From the NCBI GenBank assembly GCA_020724185.1, contig DYHL01000179.1:1-5465 (forward strand): a stretch of 5,465 nucleotides of DNA, written 5' to 3'. The notes under the pieces were generated by a model. The model was not told where the DNA came from, did not search any database, and worked only from the letters and a program-made list of their open reading frames with translations. Origin of the DNA: Candidatus Nitrosymbiomonas sp. Its GTDB lineage: Bacteria; Sysuimicrobiota; Sysuimicrobiia; Sysuimicrobiales; Humicultoraceae. The position numbers and the translations under genes are program-made. Shown in pieces: positions 1 to 5,465 of this stretch (positions are counted from its first letter, which is position 1; each line of letters starts with the position of its first letter).

Positions 1-164
1 CGCGCGTGAAGGAGGCAGAGGCGCTCGAGCTCCAGTCCGAGTTCTCCCAGGGCACCCTGGAAAGCATGGTCGAGCTCAACGTCGGCGACAACTTCTTCAC
101 GCGACTGGCGCGAGCCGAGGTCGTCATCAAGGATGGGATTGTCATCGAGATCCGCGAGGGCTAG
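1..164 (+). CDS. ylqD: YlqD family protein, C-terminal end (5' partial)
   Basis: The gene enters from the left edge; the frame whose codons start at base 3 is open to a TAG at 162-164 and gives 53 residues. The end of the protein reads VELNVGDNFF, then [16 protein letters not shown], which closely resembles the conserved C-terminus of Bacillus YlqD (a 'V-x-VGD' strand followed by 'VVKDGIVxEIR'). YlqD is a small protein of unknown function, usually about 130 residues with a coiled-coil N-terminal part. In Bacillus it is encoded between the KH-domain protein KhpA (ylqC) and rimM, exactly as the right-hand neighbour suggests here. The coiled-coil part and the start lie outside the window. The gene overlaps the likely rimM start, so the two are probably translationally coupled. 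The identification rests on motif memory and context; the biochemical role is unknown. Confidence 0.8.
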   Translation, partial: RVKEAEALELQSEFSQGTLESMVELNVGDNFFTRLARAEVVIKDGIVIEIREG

Positions 165-702
165 CAGCGGGCTGCCGGATCCCGCCGACCTCGTTACGGT
201 GGGACGCGTGGTCCGGCCGCACGGGCTGCGCGGCGAGGTACGGGTGCGCCTGGAAACGGATTTCCCGGAGCGGTTCGAGCATCTCCGGGAGGCATACCTG
301 GTCCAGGCCGGTCGCGTGGAGGTTATCGAGATCACCGGCAGGCGGCCGCACAAGGAAGGCCTGTTGCTCACCATCCGCGGGATCGGCGATCTGGAAGCGG
401 CCGCAGGGCTGCGCGGCGCGGAGATCGCGGTTTCCCGCAATGCCGTGGTGCCGCTGGAGCAAGGCGCCTTCTATGTGTTCGAGATCGTCGGTCTGCGCGT
501 GCGGACCGAGGAGGGACGGCTGCTGGGTACTGTTGCTGAGGTACTGCGGGCGCCGGGCAACGACGTCTACGTGGTCCAGGGAGAGGAAGGGGAGATCCTG
601 TTGCCGGCCACGCGGGAGGTAGTGCGTCGGGTTGATCGGGCCTCGGGTGAGATGGTCGTGGCCCTCCTGCCCGGCCTGGAGGCGCCGGACCGTGCGCATT
701 GA
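133..702 (+). CDS. rimM: Ribosome maturation factor RimM
   Basis: RimM is a cytoplasmic assembly factor that binds ribosomal protein S19 and helps mature the head of the 30S subunit. With the ATG at 133 the protein has 189 residues. The N-terminal RimM beta-barrel domain covers roughly residues 19-100 and opens with the signature [20 protein letters not shown]-barrel domain follows at about 107-186 ([40 protein letters not shown]). Length is normal for the family. The start is uncertain: ATG 133 lies inside ylqD and has no spaced ribosome site, whereas an in-frame TTG at 139 has AAGGA at 129-133, five bases upstream. Both give a short disordered extension before the conserved core at about residue 20. 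The 3' end overlaps trmD by 11 nt. Pairing with trmD is the usual arrangement in bacteria. Confidence 0.93.
   Translation: MGLSSRSARASSGLPDPADLVTVGRVVRPHGLRGEVRVRLETDFPERFEHLREAYLVQAGRVEVIEITGRRPHKEGLLLTIRGIGDLEAAAGLRGAEIAVSRNAVVPLEQGAFYVFEIVGLRVRTEEGRLLGTVAEVLRAPGNDVYVVQGEEGEILLPATREVVRRVDRASGEMVVALLPGLEAPDRAH
678..682 (+). promoter_or_regulatory. Ribosome binding site deciding the trmD GTG start
   Basis: GGAGG lies nine bases before the GTG at 692, inside the end of rimM. It supports GTG 692 over the in-frame ATG at 632. Starting at 632 would add 20 residues with no counterpart in TrmD proteins, which begin 'M(R)IDIVTIFPE'. Confidence 0.75.
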
Positions 703-1417
703 CATCGTAACGATCTTCCCAGAGGCGCTGGCTCCGCTGGAGGTCTCGATCCTGGGCCGCGCGCGCGCGAGGGGGCTGGTGGAGATCTCGGTCGTGGACC
801 TGCGTGATTTCACGTCCGACCGCCACCGGCAGGTGGACGACCTGGCGTACGGAGGCGGCGCGGGAATGGTCATGAAGCCGGAGCCGTTCTTCGCGGCGGT
901 TGAGGCGCTGACACCCCAGGAGGGCCCGCGCCCGCGCGTCCTGTTGACCTCACCGCAGGGCCGCCGCTTCGACCAGCGCGCCGCAGAGGAACTCTCCCGC
1001 GAGCCGCATCTGATTGTGCTGTGCGGCAGGTACGAAGGGGTGGACGAACGGGTGGTGGAGGGTCTTGGTGTCGAGGAGTTCTCGATAGGCGACTACGTGT
1101 TGACCGGCGGCGAGCTCGCGGCGATGGTCATCGTGGACGCCACGGCGCGGTTGATCCCCGGCGTGGTGGGCGACGCCGCGTCGGTGGTGGCGGAATCGTT
1201 CGCCACCGGGCTGCTCGACTACCCGCACTACACGCGTCCGGCCGAGTTCCGCGGGCTTCGCGTGCCCGAAGTGCTGCTGAGCGGCCACCACGAGGCAATC
1301 CGGCGTTGGCGCCGGAGGGAGCAACTGCGCCGCACGCTGGCCCGGCGGCCGGACCTGCTCTGCTGGGACGCTCTGGGCGAAGAAGACCGCGCGCTGCTGC
1401 GCGACGATGACGCCTAG
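692..1417 (+). CDS. trmD: tRNA (guanine-N1)-methyltransferase TrmD
   Basis: TrmD is a SPOUT-class enzyme that uses S-adenosylmethionine to methylate N1 of G37, next to the anticodon of tRNAs for Leu, Pro and Arg, which prevents +1 frameshifting. It acts as a homodimer in the cytoplasm and is usually essential. From GTG 692 the protein has 241 residues, normal for the family. Visible signatures are the N-terminal [27 protein letters not shown] at residues 50-65, and the knotted SAM site: [14 protein letters not shown] at 110-123, then [14 protein letters not shown] at 130-143. The C-terminal tRNA-binding part has [15 protein letters not shown] and [18 protein letters not shown]153 corresponds to Arg154 of the Haemophilus enzyme. 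By spacing, the catalytic Asp169 position is occupied by Glu168, discussed as a finding. A (CG)6 run at 758-769 encodes the expected GRARARG segment and is not a disruption. The rplS promoter overlaps its last codons. Confidence 0.97.
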   Translation: MRIDIVTIFPEALAPLEVSILGRARARGLVEISVVDLRDFTSDRHRQVDDLAYGGGAGMVMKPEPFFAAVEALTPQEGPRPRVLLTSPQGRRFDQRAAEELSREPHLIVLCGRYEGVDERVVEGLGVEEFSIGDYVLTGGELAAMVIVDATARLIPGVVGDAASVVAESFATGLLDYPHYTRPAEFRGLRVPEVLLSGHHEAIRRWRRREQLRRTLARRPDLLCWDALGEEDRALLRDDDA

Positions 1418-1435
1418 GACGGGCTGTGCTAAAAT
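1407..1435 (+). promoter_or_regulatory. Predicted sigma-70-type promoter for rplS
   Basis: A -10 hexamer TAAAAT at 1430-1435 is preceded by TGC, an extended -10 element. Exactly 17 bases upstream, ATGACG at 1407-1412 matches four of six positions of the -35 consensus TTGACA. This A/T-rich block stands out in very GC-rich surroundings. It begins within the last codons of trmD and would start transcription near 1441-1444, about 50 nt before the rplS ATG. It would let L19 be made independently of the upstream genes. The call comes from sequence pattern only. Confidence 0.65.
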
Positions 1436-1449
1436 AGTCACTTGTGACT
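1436..1449. promoter_or_regulatory. Inverted repeat at the expected rplS transcription start (possible operator)
   Basis: AGTCAC and GTGACT form perfect 6-bp inverted arms around a TT centre, beginning directly after the -10 hexamer. As DNA this is a plausible binding site for a dimeric regulator. In RNA reading through from trmD it could fold as a 5-bp stem with a CUUG tetraloop. RNA starting at the predicted promoter would lack much of the left arm, which favours a DNA-level role if it has one. The possible regulator is not identifiable here. Confidence 0.35.
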
Positions 1450-1450
1450 G

Positions 1451-1470
1451 CGGCGCCGTACGATGCGCCG
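1451..1470 (+). other. Possible hairpin in the rplS 5' leader
   Basis: CGGCGC at 1451-1456 can pair with GCGCCG at 1465-1470, enclosing an 8-nt loop that contains CGTACG. It ends six bases before the ribosome site of rplS. L19 leader elements are known in some bacteria, but I do not recognise a known motif here. A 6-bp GC stem is easily produced by chance in this composition. Confidence 0.25.
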
Positions 1471-1476
1471 GCCGAC

Positions 1477-1483
1477 AGGGAGG
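1477..1483 (+). promoter_or_regulatory. Ribosome binding site deciding the rplS start
   Basis: AGGGAGG sits eight bases before ATG 1492, the strongest Shine-Dalgarno match in the window. It selects ATG 1492 over the in-frame GTG at 1444, which would add 16 unconserved residues and would lie at the predicted transcription start. Confidence 0.8.
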
Positions 1484-1491
1484 CGAAAGTG

Positions 1492-1833
1492 ATGGACAAG
1501 CTCAAGATGGTGGAGGCCGGTCAGGTCAAGAAGAAGGTTAAGGCCTTCACCCCTGGCGATACCGTGCGGGTCCACATCCGCGTCACCGAGGGCGGGCGTG
1601 AGCGCGTGCAGGCGTTTGAGGGCACCGTGATCTCGCGCCGGGGCGCGGGCCCGAACGAGTCGTTTACCGTGCGGCGCATCAGCCACGGGATCGGCGTGGA
1701 GCGCGTCTTCCCGGTGCACTCGCCGCGGGTTGAGAAGATTGACGTGGTCCGCCGCGGCCGGGTGCGGCGCGCCAAGCTGTACTTCCTACGCGGGAAGGTT
1801 GGCAAGGAGACGCGCATAAAGGAACGGCGCTAG
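1492..1833 (+). CDS. rplS: 50S ribosomal protein L19
   Basis: L19 is a large-subunit protein near the 30S-50S interface, where it contributes to an inter-subunit bridge. From ATG 1492 the product has 113 residues, the usual family length of about 115. Family signatures are clear: [16 protein letters not shown] at residues 19-34, then [16 protein letters not shown] and [20 protein letters not shown]. The basic tail has [27 protein letters not shown] residues at 91-113. The start is fixed by the AGGGAGG at 1477-1483. The gene lies 74 nt after trmD, the largest gap in the window, with its own predicted promoter. This fits the general need for far more L19 than RimM or TrmD. lepB follows after 16 nt and is likely co-transcribed. 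Confidence 0.98.
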   Translation: MDKLKMVEAGQVKKKVKAFTPGDTVRVHIRVTEGGRERVQAFEGTVISRRGAGPNESFTVRRISHGIGVERVFPVHSPRVEKIDVVRRGRVRRAKLYFLRGKVGKETRIKERR

Positions 1834-1849
1834 CCCCGGGCCCTGCAGC

Positions 1850-2503
1850 ATGAGCCGCGACCTCCTAGCCCTTGCCGAGCGCATCCCGTTTGGCATTCCC
1901 ACGCTGATCCTTTCCCTGGCGCTGGGGCTGTTCGTGCTGCGCCAGGTCGTCCGCCGCATCTACCGGATCCCGCCGGCGGTGCGCCTCTCGATCGTGGAGA
2001 CGCTGGACGCCACGATCTTCGCGGCGCTGATCAGCCTGGTCATTATCGTCTTCGTCGTCCAGGCATTCTTCATCCCCTCGGGCTCCATGGAGCCCACCCT
2101 GCGCGTCGGAGACCGCATACTGGTTGGCAAGTTTGCCTACCGGTTCTTGGAGATCCGCCGCGGCGACACCATCGTCTTCCGATATCCGCTCAACCCTAAC
2201 AAGGACTTCGTCAAGCGCGTCGTAGGCCTGCCCGGGGAGCGCATCGAGCTGAAGGAGGGGCTGGTGCTGATCAACGGGCGGCCGCTGGGAGAGCTCTACC
2301 CGACCGCGCTGCCCGGGGGCGACAGGGCCTGCTCCAGCAACTACGGTCCTGAGGTCGTACCGCCCGAAAAGGTGTTCGTGCTGGGCGACAACCGGTGCAA
2401 CAGCGAGGACAGCCGGTTCTTCGGGTTTGTTCCGATCAAGAACGTGGTGGGGCGGGCCATGGTGGTCTACTGGCCGCCCGAAAGGATAGGTCTTGTGCGG
2501 TGA
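1850..2503 (+). CDS. lepB: Signal peptidase I
   Basis: This membrane-anchored serine protease cleaves signal peptides from exported proteins on the outer face of the cytoplasmic membrane, using a Ser-Lys dyad. The protein has 217 residues. Two hydrophobic segments, about 16-34 and 54-75, precede the catalytic domain, suggesting two membrane spans; many Gram-positive enzymes have one. Box B is PSGSMEPTL with the nucleophile Ser79. Box C is VGDRILVGKF at 86-95. Box D is RRGDTIVFRYP, then DFVKRVVGLPGE with the general base Lys122. Box E is VLGDNRCNSEDSRFFGFV at 177-194. All catalytic elements are intact. Cys161 and Cys183 are the only cysteines and both lie in the extracytoplasmic domain. ATG 1850 is the only plausible start: an in-frame TAA lies at 1817 and no start codon lies between. 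It lacks a recognisable ribosome site, so expression may depend on coupling to rplS. The stop overlaps rnhB by 4 nt. Confidence 0.95.
   Translation: MSRDLLALAERIPFGIPTLILSLALGLFVLRQVVRRIYRIPPAVRLSIVETLDATIFAALISLVIIVFVVQAFFIPSGSMEPTLRVGDRILVGKFAYRFLEIRRGDTIVFRYPLNPNKDFVKRVVGLPGERIELKEGLVLINGRPLGELYPTALPGGDRACSSNYGPEVVPPEKVFVLGDNRCNSEDSRFFGFVPIKNVVGRAMVVYWPPERIGLVR
2481..2490 (+). promoter_or_regulatory. Ribosome binding site deciding the rnhB GTG start
   Basis: AAAGGATAGG ends nine bases before GTG 2500. Together with the GTGA overlap with the lepB stop it supports GTG 2500 over the in-frame ATGs at 2395 (far inside lepB) and 2545 (which would remove the N-terminal helix). Confidence 0.6.
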
Positions 2504-3126
2504 GGCGGCCGGCAGCGCTCTTCACCAGAGAGCGCGAGGCCTGGATGCAGGGCATCTCGCCGGTGGCCGGTCTGGACGAGGCAGGTCGCGGGCCGCTCGC
2601 AGGCCCCGTTGTTGCGGCCGCCGTGATCTTTCCCAGCGAACGCTCGATCCCCAACCTGCGTGACTCCAAGCAGCTGACGCCCCGGATGCGCGAGGCGGTG
2701 TTCGAAGCGATCCGGGCCTCGGGTGCGCTGGTCGGCATCGGCATCGCCGGCGTGGCGGAGATTGACCGCCACAACATCCTGGGCGCGACCAAGCTGGCAT
2801 GGGGCCGGGCCGTTGCATCACTCGGGACAACACCGGCGCTGGTCCTGGTGGACGGAAACGTGCGGGCTCCTCTGTCCGTGCCCCAGGTGACGCTGGTGAA
2901 GGGTGATCGTCTTTGCGCTTCGATCGCCGCTGCTTCGGTGGTCGCCAAGGTGACGCGGGACCGCCTGATGGTGGATCTCGACCTGCGCGAGCCGCGCTAC
3001 GGGTTTGCCAGGCACAAGGGCTACGCCACCCCGCAGCACCTGGAAGCGCTACGGCGCTGGGGCCCCACACCCATGCACCGCCGCGCCTTCCTGCCCCCCG
3101 GCATTCTCCCCCTGTCTGGCCGATAG
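2500..3126 (+). CDS. rnhB: Ribonuclease HII
   Basis: RNase HII cuts the RNA strand of RNA-DNA hybrids and nicks 5' of single ribonucleotides misincorporated in DNA, starting ribonucleotide excision repair. From GTG 2500 the product has 208 residues, typical for the family. The N-terminal helix reads LFTREREAWMQG, followed by the signature VAGLDEAGRGPLAGPVV with catalytic Asp26 and Glu27. The other metal-binding carboxylates are Asp118 (LVLVDGN) and Asp136 (VKGDRLCASIAAASVVAKVTR spans this region, with the strongly conserved helix after it). YGFARHKGYATPQHLEAL and the end region PTPMHRRAF are also typical. The start shares GTGA with the lepB stop, a classic coupling arrangement. The gene ends in tandem in-frame stops, TAG then TAA, and yraN begins 10 nt later. 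No key residue is missing. Confidence 0.96.
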   Translation: MRRPAALFTREREAWMQGISPVAGLDEAGRGPLAGPVVAAAVIFPSERSIPNLRDSKQLTPRMREAVFEAIRASGALVGIGIAGVAEIDRHNILGATKLAWGRAVASLGTTPALVLVDGNVRAPLSVPQVTLVKGDRLCASIAAASVVAKVTRDRLMVDLDLREPRYGFARHKGYATPQHLEALRRWGPTPMHRRAFLPPGILPLSGR

Positions 3127-3136
3127 TAACAGCAGG

Positions 3137-3514
3137 ATGGCACCTACGCGGTCCTGCGCCCTTGGGGCAGCCGGCGAGGACGCGGCTGCGGCGTGGCTGG
3201 AGGCGCGCGGCTACCAGATCCTGGCACGCAACGTGCGCAGCCGCTACGGCGAGATAGACTTGGTGGTGCGACTTGGGGGCGTTGTCGTCTTTGTCGAGGT
3301 GAAGAGCCGGACGAGCGCGCGGTTCGGGCATCCGGCCGAGGCGGTCGCGGCCCGGAAGCAACGACGCCTGGCCCACCTGGCCGCGGCATACCTGCAGGGA
3401 GCCGGGCTTGAGGGTTGCGAGGTCAGATTTGACGCGATCGCCGTGCGACTTGGGCGCAGCGGCCACATCTTTGGTATTGAGCACTTCCCGGACGCGTTCC
3501 AGGCAGGGGGATGA
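3137..3514 (+). CDS. yraN: YraN/UPF0102 family nuclease-fold protein
   Basis: YraN proteins belong to the restriction-endonuclease-like superfamily and occur next to rnhB in many bacteria; their exact role is not established, though a link to DNA processing is usually assumed. From ATG 3137 the product has 125 residues, the normal family length. It starts with the helix motif GAAGEDAAAAWLEARGYQIL (residues 10-29) followed by ARNVRSRYGEIDLVV. Glu39 and Asp41 of GEIDLV and Glu54-x-Lys56 of FVEVKSR form the expected PD-(D/E)xK-like metal site. Further conserved segments are FGHPAEAVAARKQRRLAHLA and VRFDAIAV. Only AGG directly abutting the ATG is seen as a ribosome site, so coupling to rnhB is likely. 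In-frame starts farther upstream lie inside rnhB and add unconserved sequence. It is the last gene of the plus-strand cluster, ending 8 nt from the oppositely oriented hemG. Confidence 0.92.
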   Translation: MAPTRSCALGAAGEDAAAAWLEARGYQILARNVRSRYGEIDLVVRLGGVVVFVEVKSRTSARFGHPAEAVAARKQRRLAHLAAAYLQGAGLEGCEVRFDAIAVRLGRSGHIFGIEHFPDAFQAGG

Positions 3515-3515
3515 A

Positions 3516-3530
3516 CCCGGGGTCAGACCC
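3516..3530. repeat. Overlapping short palindromes at the convergent gene junction
   Basis: CCCGGG (3516-3521) overlaps GGGTC-A-GACCC (3520-3530), a palindrome with a single central base. They span the 8-nt gap between the yraN and hemG stops and cover the hemG stop itself. There is no flanking T-run on either strand, so an intrinsic terminator is not supported. It could be a small repeat unit or chance in GC-rich DNA. Confidence 0.3.
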
Positions 3531-4974
3531 TAGGCGGACCAGCGGCCAGGGCCTCGGCGAGCCGCACCGCCGCCTCGGTTCCCTGGCGGATGCAGTCAGG
3601 GATGCCGATGCCCGTGTAGCCGGCGCCTGCCAGGGCCAGGCTGGGGAGGGCCGTCAGGCCGGCCTCGATCGCCTCGAGCCGGTCGAGGTGCCCCGGGAGG
3701 TACTGGGGCATCGAGTTCGGCCAGCGCGATACCGAGGTAAAGACCGGATCGGCGTCCATGTCCAGCGTCCTGCGAAGATCCCGGCGTGCCAGCGATACCA
3801 GCCGGCCATCGTCCTCCTCGAGGACGGCCTCACGGCCGGCGGCGCCCAGGTAGCACCGCAGCAGCACCAGATCAGGCGGCGCCCGGCGCGGCCACTTGGA
3901 CGACACCCAGGTGCACGCGGTTATCTCCATCGGCTCGTCGCGGGCGACCACGAAGCCATGGCCAACGAGGGGATGGCGCACCTCCTCGCGCCGGAAGGCC
4001 AGCGTGACCGCCGCGGTGGACACGTACGGGATTGCCCCGAGCAGGGAGGCCACCTGGGGCGCCATGGGTTCAAGCAGGGCAGCGCTGGCGAAGGCAGGCG
4101 CCGTCAACAGCACCCCATCTGCCATGAGGGTTCCGCCGTCATCGAGGTGGAGCGCGTAGCATCTGCGCCCGGCTTCGACCACGGGTGCCAGACGGACCAC
4201 GCACCTTCCGGTTACCAGTCTCGTGTTGCCGCCACCCTGCGGGCCGCCCAGCGCGGCCACCAGGGCCTCGACGAGCTCGCCTACGCCGCCGGTCAGACTC
4301 AGGAACATGGGGCTGGGACTGCCGGCGTTGGTCACCGCCATCGTCTTCCGCCGCGCCATCGCCGCCAGCACCAGACTGCGGTGGCTGGCCTCCCACTCGA
4401 GCAGTTGCGGGAAAGTTGCCCGCAGGCTCAACGCGTCCGCGTCGCCAGCATAGATGCCTGCCAGCATCGGGCCGGCCAGGCGGGCCACCACCGCATCGCC
4501 CAGCCTGCGCCGGATGAAGGCGCCCATGGTCTCGTCCGTGGCCTCCCGCCTGCGCGGGAGCACCAGGTCGCAGCCAACGCGGAGCTTCTCTAGAGGGGAG
4601 AGCAGGCGCGTGCGCACCAGCGGAGCAATGCGCGAAGGTACGCCCAGCGCCAGGCCCTCCGGGAACGGGTACAGCTTCCCACGAAAGGCAACATAGACCG
4701 GCTGGCCCGGCAGCGTACCCATGAGGTGGTCACCCAGTCCCAGCGCGCGGCAGAGGTTGGCGGCCCAGGGCTTGGTGGCGAGGAACGAGTCAGGTCCGGC
4801 CTCGACCAGGCAGCCGCCAATTCGTTCGGTAAGCAGCTTGCCGCCCAGGCGGGGCTCCTGCTCGACGAGCGTGCACCTGATTCCGGCCTCGCGCGCCCTG
4901 GGGTCGAGCGCCAGCGCGTGGGCCGCGGACAGGCCGGTGATTCCGCCTCCGATGATCGCGACATGCGCGCTCAC
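3523..4974 (-). CDS. hemG: FAD-dependent coproporphyrinogen/protoporphyrinogen oxidase (HemY/CgoX type)
   Basis: This flavoenzyme removes six electrons from a porphyrinogen with O2 as acceptor, late in heme synthesis. From GTG 4974 the product has 483 residues, slightly long but normal. The N-terminal FAD-binding Rossmann motif is VAIIGGGITGLSAAHAL (residues 5-21). A glutamate ends the second strand (LVEQEPRLGGKLLTE, 36-50), followed by CLVEAGPDSFLATKP. The C-terminal FAD contact is LALAGAGYTGIGIPDCIRQG at 446-465. The start was chosen because its GTGA overlaps the hemH stop and places the Rossmann motif at residue 5. A longer reading from 5109 adds 45 unconserved residues inside hemH. The ribosome site is weak, so coupling to hemH is likely. 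Next to ferrochelatase and in an apparently Gram-positive-like genome, coproporphyrinogen III is the more likely substrate than protoporphyrinogen IX, but motifs alone do not decide. Nothing suggests degradation. Confidence 0.94.
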   Translation of the reverse strand: MSAHVAIIGGGITGLSAAHALALDPRAREAGIRCTLVEQEPRLGGKLLTERIGGCLVEAGPDSFLATKPWAANLCRALGLGDHLMGTLPGQPVYVAFRGKLYPFPEGLALGVPSRIAPLVRTRLLSPLEKLRVGCDLVLPRRREATDETMGAFIRRRLGDAVVARLAGPMLAGIYAGDADALSLRATFPQLLEWEASHRSLVLAAMARRKTMAVTNAGSPSPMFLSLTGGVGELVEALVAALGGPQGGGNTRLVTGRCVVRLAPVVEAGRRCYALHLDDGGTLMADGVLLTAPAFASAALLEPMAPQVASLLGAIPYVSTAAVTLAFRREEVRHPLVGHGFVVARDEPMEITACTWVSSKWPRRAPPDLVLLRCYLGAAGREAVLEEDDGRLVSLARRDLRRTLDMDADPVFTSVSRWPNSMPQYLPGHLDRLEAIEAGLTALPSLALAGAGYTGIGIPDCIRQGTEAAVRLAEALAAGPPRV

Positions 4975-5465
4975 TGGACCGCGCGTACCCCTGCGGAAGC
5001 GGCGGTCCTTCGCACGAGGTCGGCCAGCGCCTCGATCAGGAGGTGGCAGTCGTTGAGCGATGCCGCGCGTACCAGGCGCAGGCCCACGGACGCTGCCAGC
5101 GCCTGGCACTCGACGTCAATGTCGTAGAGGACCTCCAGGTGGTCACAGACGAAGCCGATCGGGCAGATGACCACGGTCTGCGCTCCACTGCCACTGCCGC
5201 CAAGCCCGCGCAGTACCTCGCGGACGTCAGGCCCCAGCCAGGGCTCTGCCGTGCGGCTTGCGCTCTGGTAGGCCAGGATCCAGCCCGCGGCTCCGGCCCT
5301 GGCGGCAACCCCCTCGCAGGTCTGGCGCAACTCCTCGAGGTATGAATCCCCTGCGGCCAGGGTACGCACGGGCAGGCTGTGCGCCGTGAAGACCACAGGA
5401 GCCGACCTGCGCACCTCCTCCGGAAGGGTTGCCAGCGCATCCGCCAGCCGAGCCGCCTGTGCGTC
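4971..5465 (-). CDS. hemH: Ferrochelatase, C-terminal half (5' partial)
   Basis: Ferrochelatase inserts Fe2+ into coproporphyrin III or protoporphyrin IX. The gene runs in from the right edge on the minus strand and the visible 164 residues are about half of a usual protein of some 310-320. The frame is open from the edge; the GTG at 5414 is an internal valine codon because the family sequence continues upstream (LADALATLPEEV). The first key element is VVFTAHSLPVR with the metal-ligand His (codon 5379-5381), matching His183 of the Bacillus enzyme. Then come GDSYLEELRQTCE, ILAYQSASRTAEPWLGPDV, and ICPIGFVCDHLEVLYDIDVE with the conserved Glu (codon 5133-5135) matching Glu264. The His-Glu spacing of 82 residues fits. 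The end lacks the cysteines of [2Fe-2S]-containing ferrochelatases. The TGA overlaps the hemG GTG by 4 nt. The start and promoter of this operon lie outside the window. Confidence 0.95.
   Translation of the reverse strand, partial: DAQAARLADALATLPEEVRRSAPVVFTAHSLPVRTLAAGDSYLEELRQTCEGVAARAGAAGWILAYQSASRTAEPWLGPDVREVLRGLGGSGSGAQTVVICPIGFVCDHLEVLYDIDVECQALAASVGLRLVRAASLNDCHLLIEALADLVRRTAASAGVRAVQ

Noticed and set aside
758..769. A run of six CG dinucleotides that might be Z-DNA or a slippage-prone repeat.
   Set aside because: It encodes the normal GRARARG segment of TrmD with ordinary high-GC codons. The frame is intact and a 12-bp run is unremarkable in this composition.
142..873. Long minus-strand open frame of 243 codons across rimM and the start of trmD.
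   Set aside because: It is antisense to two conserved genes, crosses their junction and shows no family motif; a compositional shadow.
1444..1491. GTG 1444 as an upstream start for rplS, adding 16 residues.
   Set aside because: It coincides with the predicted transcription start, has no ribosome site, and the extension is absent from L19 proteins. ATG 1492 has a strong AGGGAGG.
2522..3484. Minus-strand open frame of 320 codons opposite rnhB and yraN.
   Set aside because: Both plus-strand genes have intact catalytic motifs, and the minus translation is Pro/Arg/Ala-rich without a domain signature.
3511..4593. A 360-codon plus-strand reading frame starting with ATG overlapping the yraN stop and preceded by a G-rich purine run.
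   Set aside because: It lies wholly antisense to the well-supported hemG. Its translation is rich in Gly, Arg, Ala, Gln and His without any recognisable motif, as expected for an antisense shadow in GC-rich DNA. The SD-like run directly abuts the ATG and is simply the end of yraN.
4975..5109. Extended N-terminus of hemG starting at 5109.
   Set aside because: It would lie inside hemH and put 45 low-complexity residues before the FAD motif, which normally begins within the first residues.

Overview
This is a GC-rich bacterial housekeeping region, almost entirely coding. I see no mobile element, CRISPR array, tRNA or rRNA, and no sign of a new defence or metabolic system. The visible part of the first gene matches the C-terminus of YlqD. 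That protein, sitting directly before rimM, is typical of Bacillota and some related Gram-positive or candidate-phylum lineages. Together with a hemH-hemG order like that of Bacillus, it points loosely to a high-GC member of that broad group. This placement is an inference; nothing here fixes genus or phylum.

Left part, plus strand (1-3514): ylqD (3' end only), rimM, trmD, rplS, lepB, rnhB, yraN. This is the widely conserved cluster for ribosome maturation, tRNA modification, protein export and RNase H. Genes are tightly packed: ylqD/rimM overlap, rimM/trmD overlap by 11 nt, lepB/rnhB share a GTGA, and rnhB/yraN are 10 nt apart. The only notable gap is the 74 nt before rplS. It carries a convincing sigma-70-type promoter (extended -10, 17-bp spacer), a perfect 6-bp inverted repeat near the expected transcription start, a possible leader hairpin and a strong Shine-Dalgarno sequence. 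Extra L19 can therefore probably be made independently of the upstream RimM and TrmD. rbgA (ylqF), often found in this cluster near lepB and rnhB, is missing at this position.

Right part, minus strand (3523-5465): hemG (FAD-dependent copro-/protoporphyrinogen oxidase) lies downstream of hemH (ferrochelatase), whose N-terminal half is beyond the right edge. They are coupled by a GTGA overlap and carry out late steps of heme synthesis. The two operons converge with only 8 nt between the yraN and hemG stop codons and no clear intrinsic terminator.

Three genes (trmD, rnhB, hemG) are best started at GTG. The points most worth checking are the rplS promoter with its palindrome, a Glu where well-studied TrmD enzymes have the catalytic Asp, and a cysteine pair in the signal peptidase catalytic domain.
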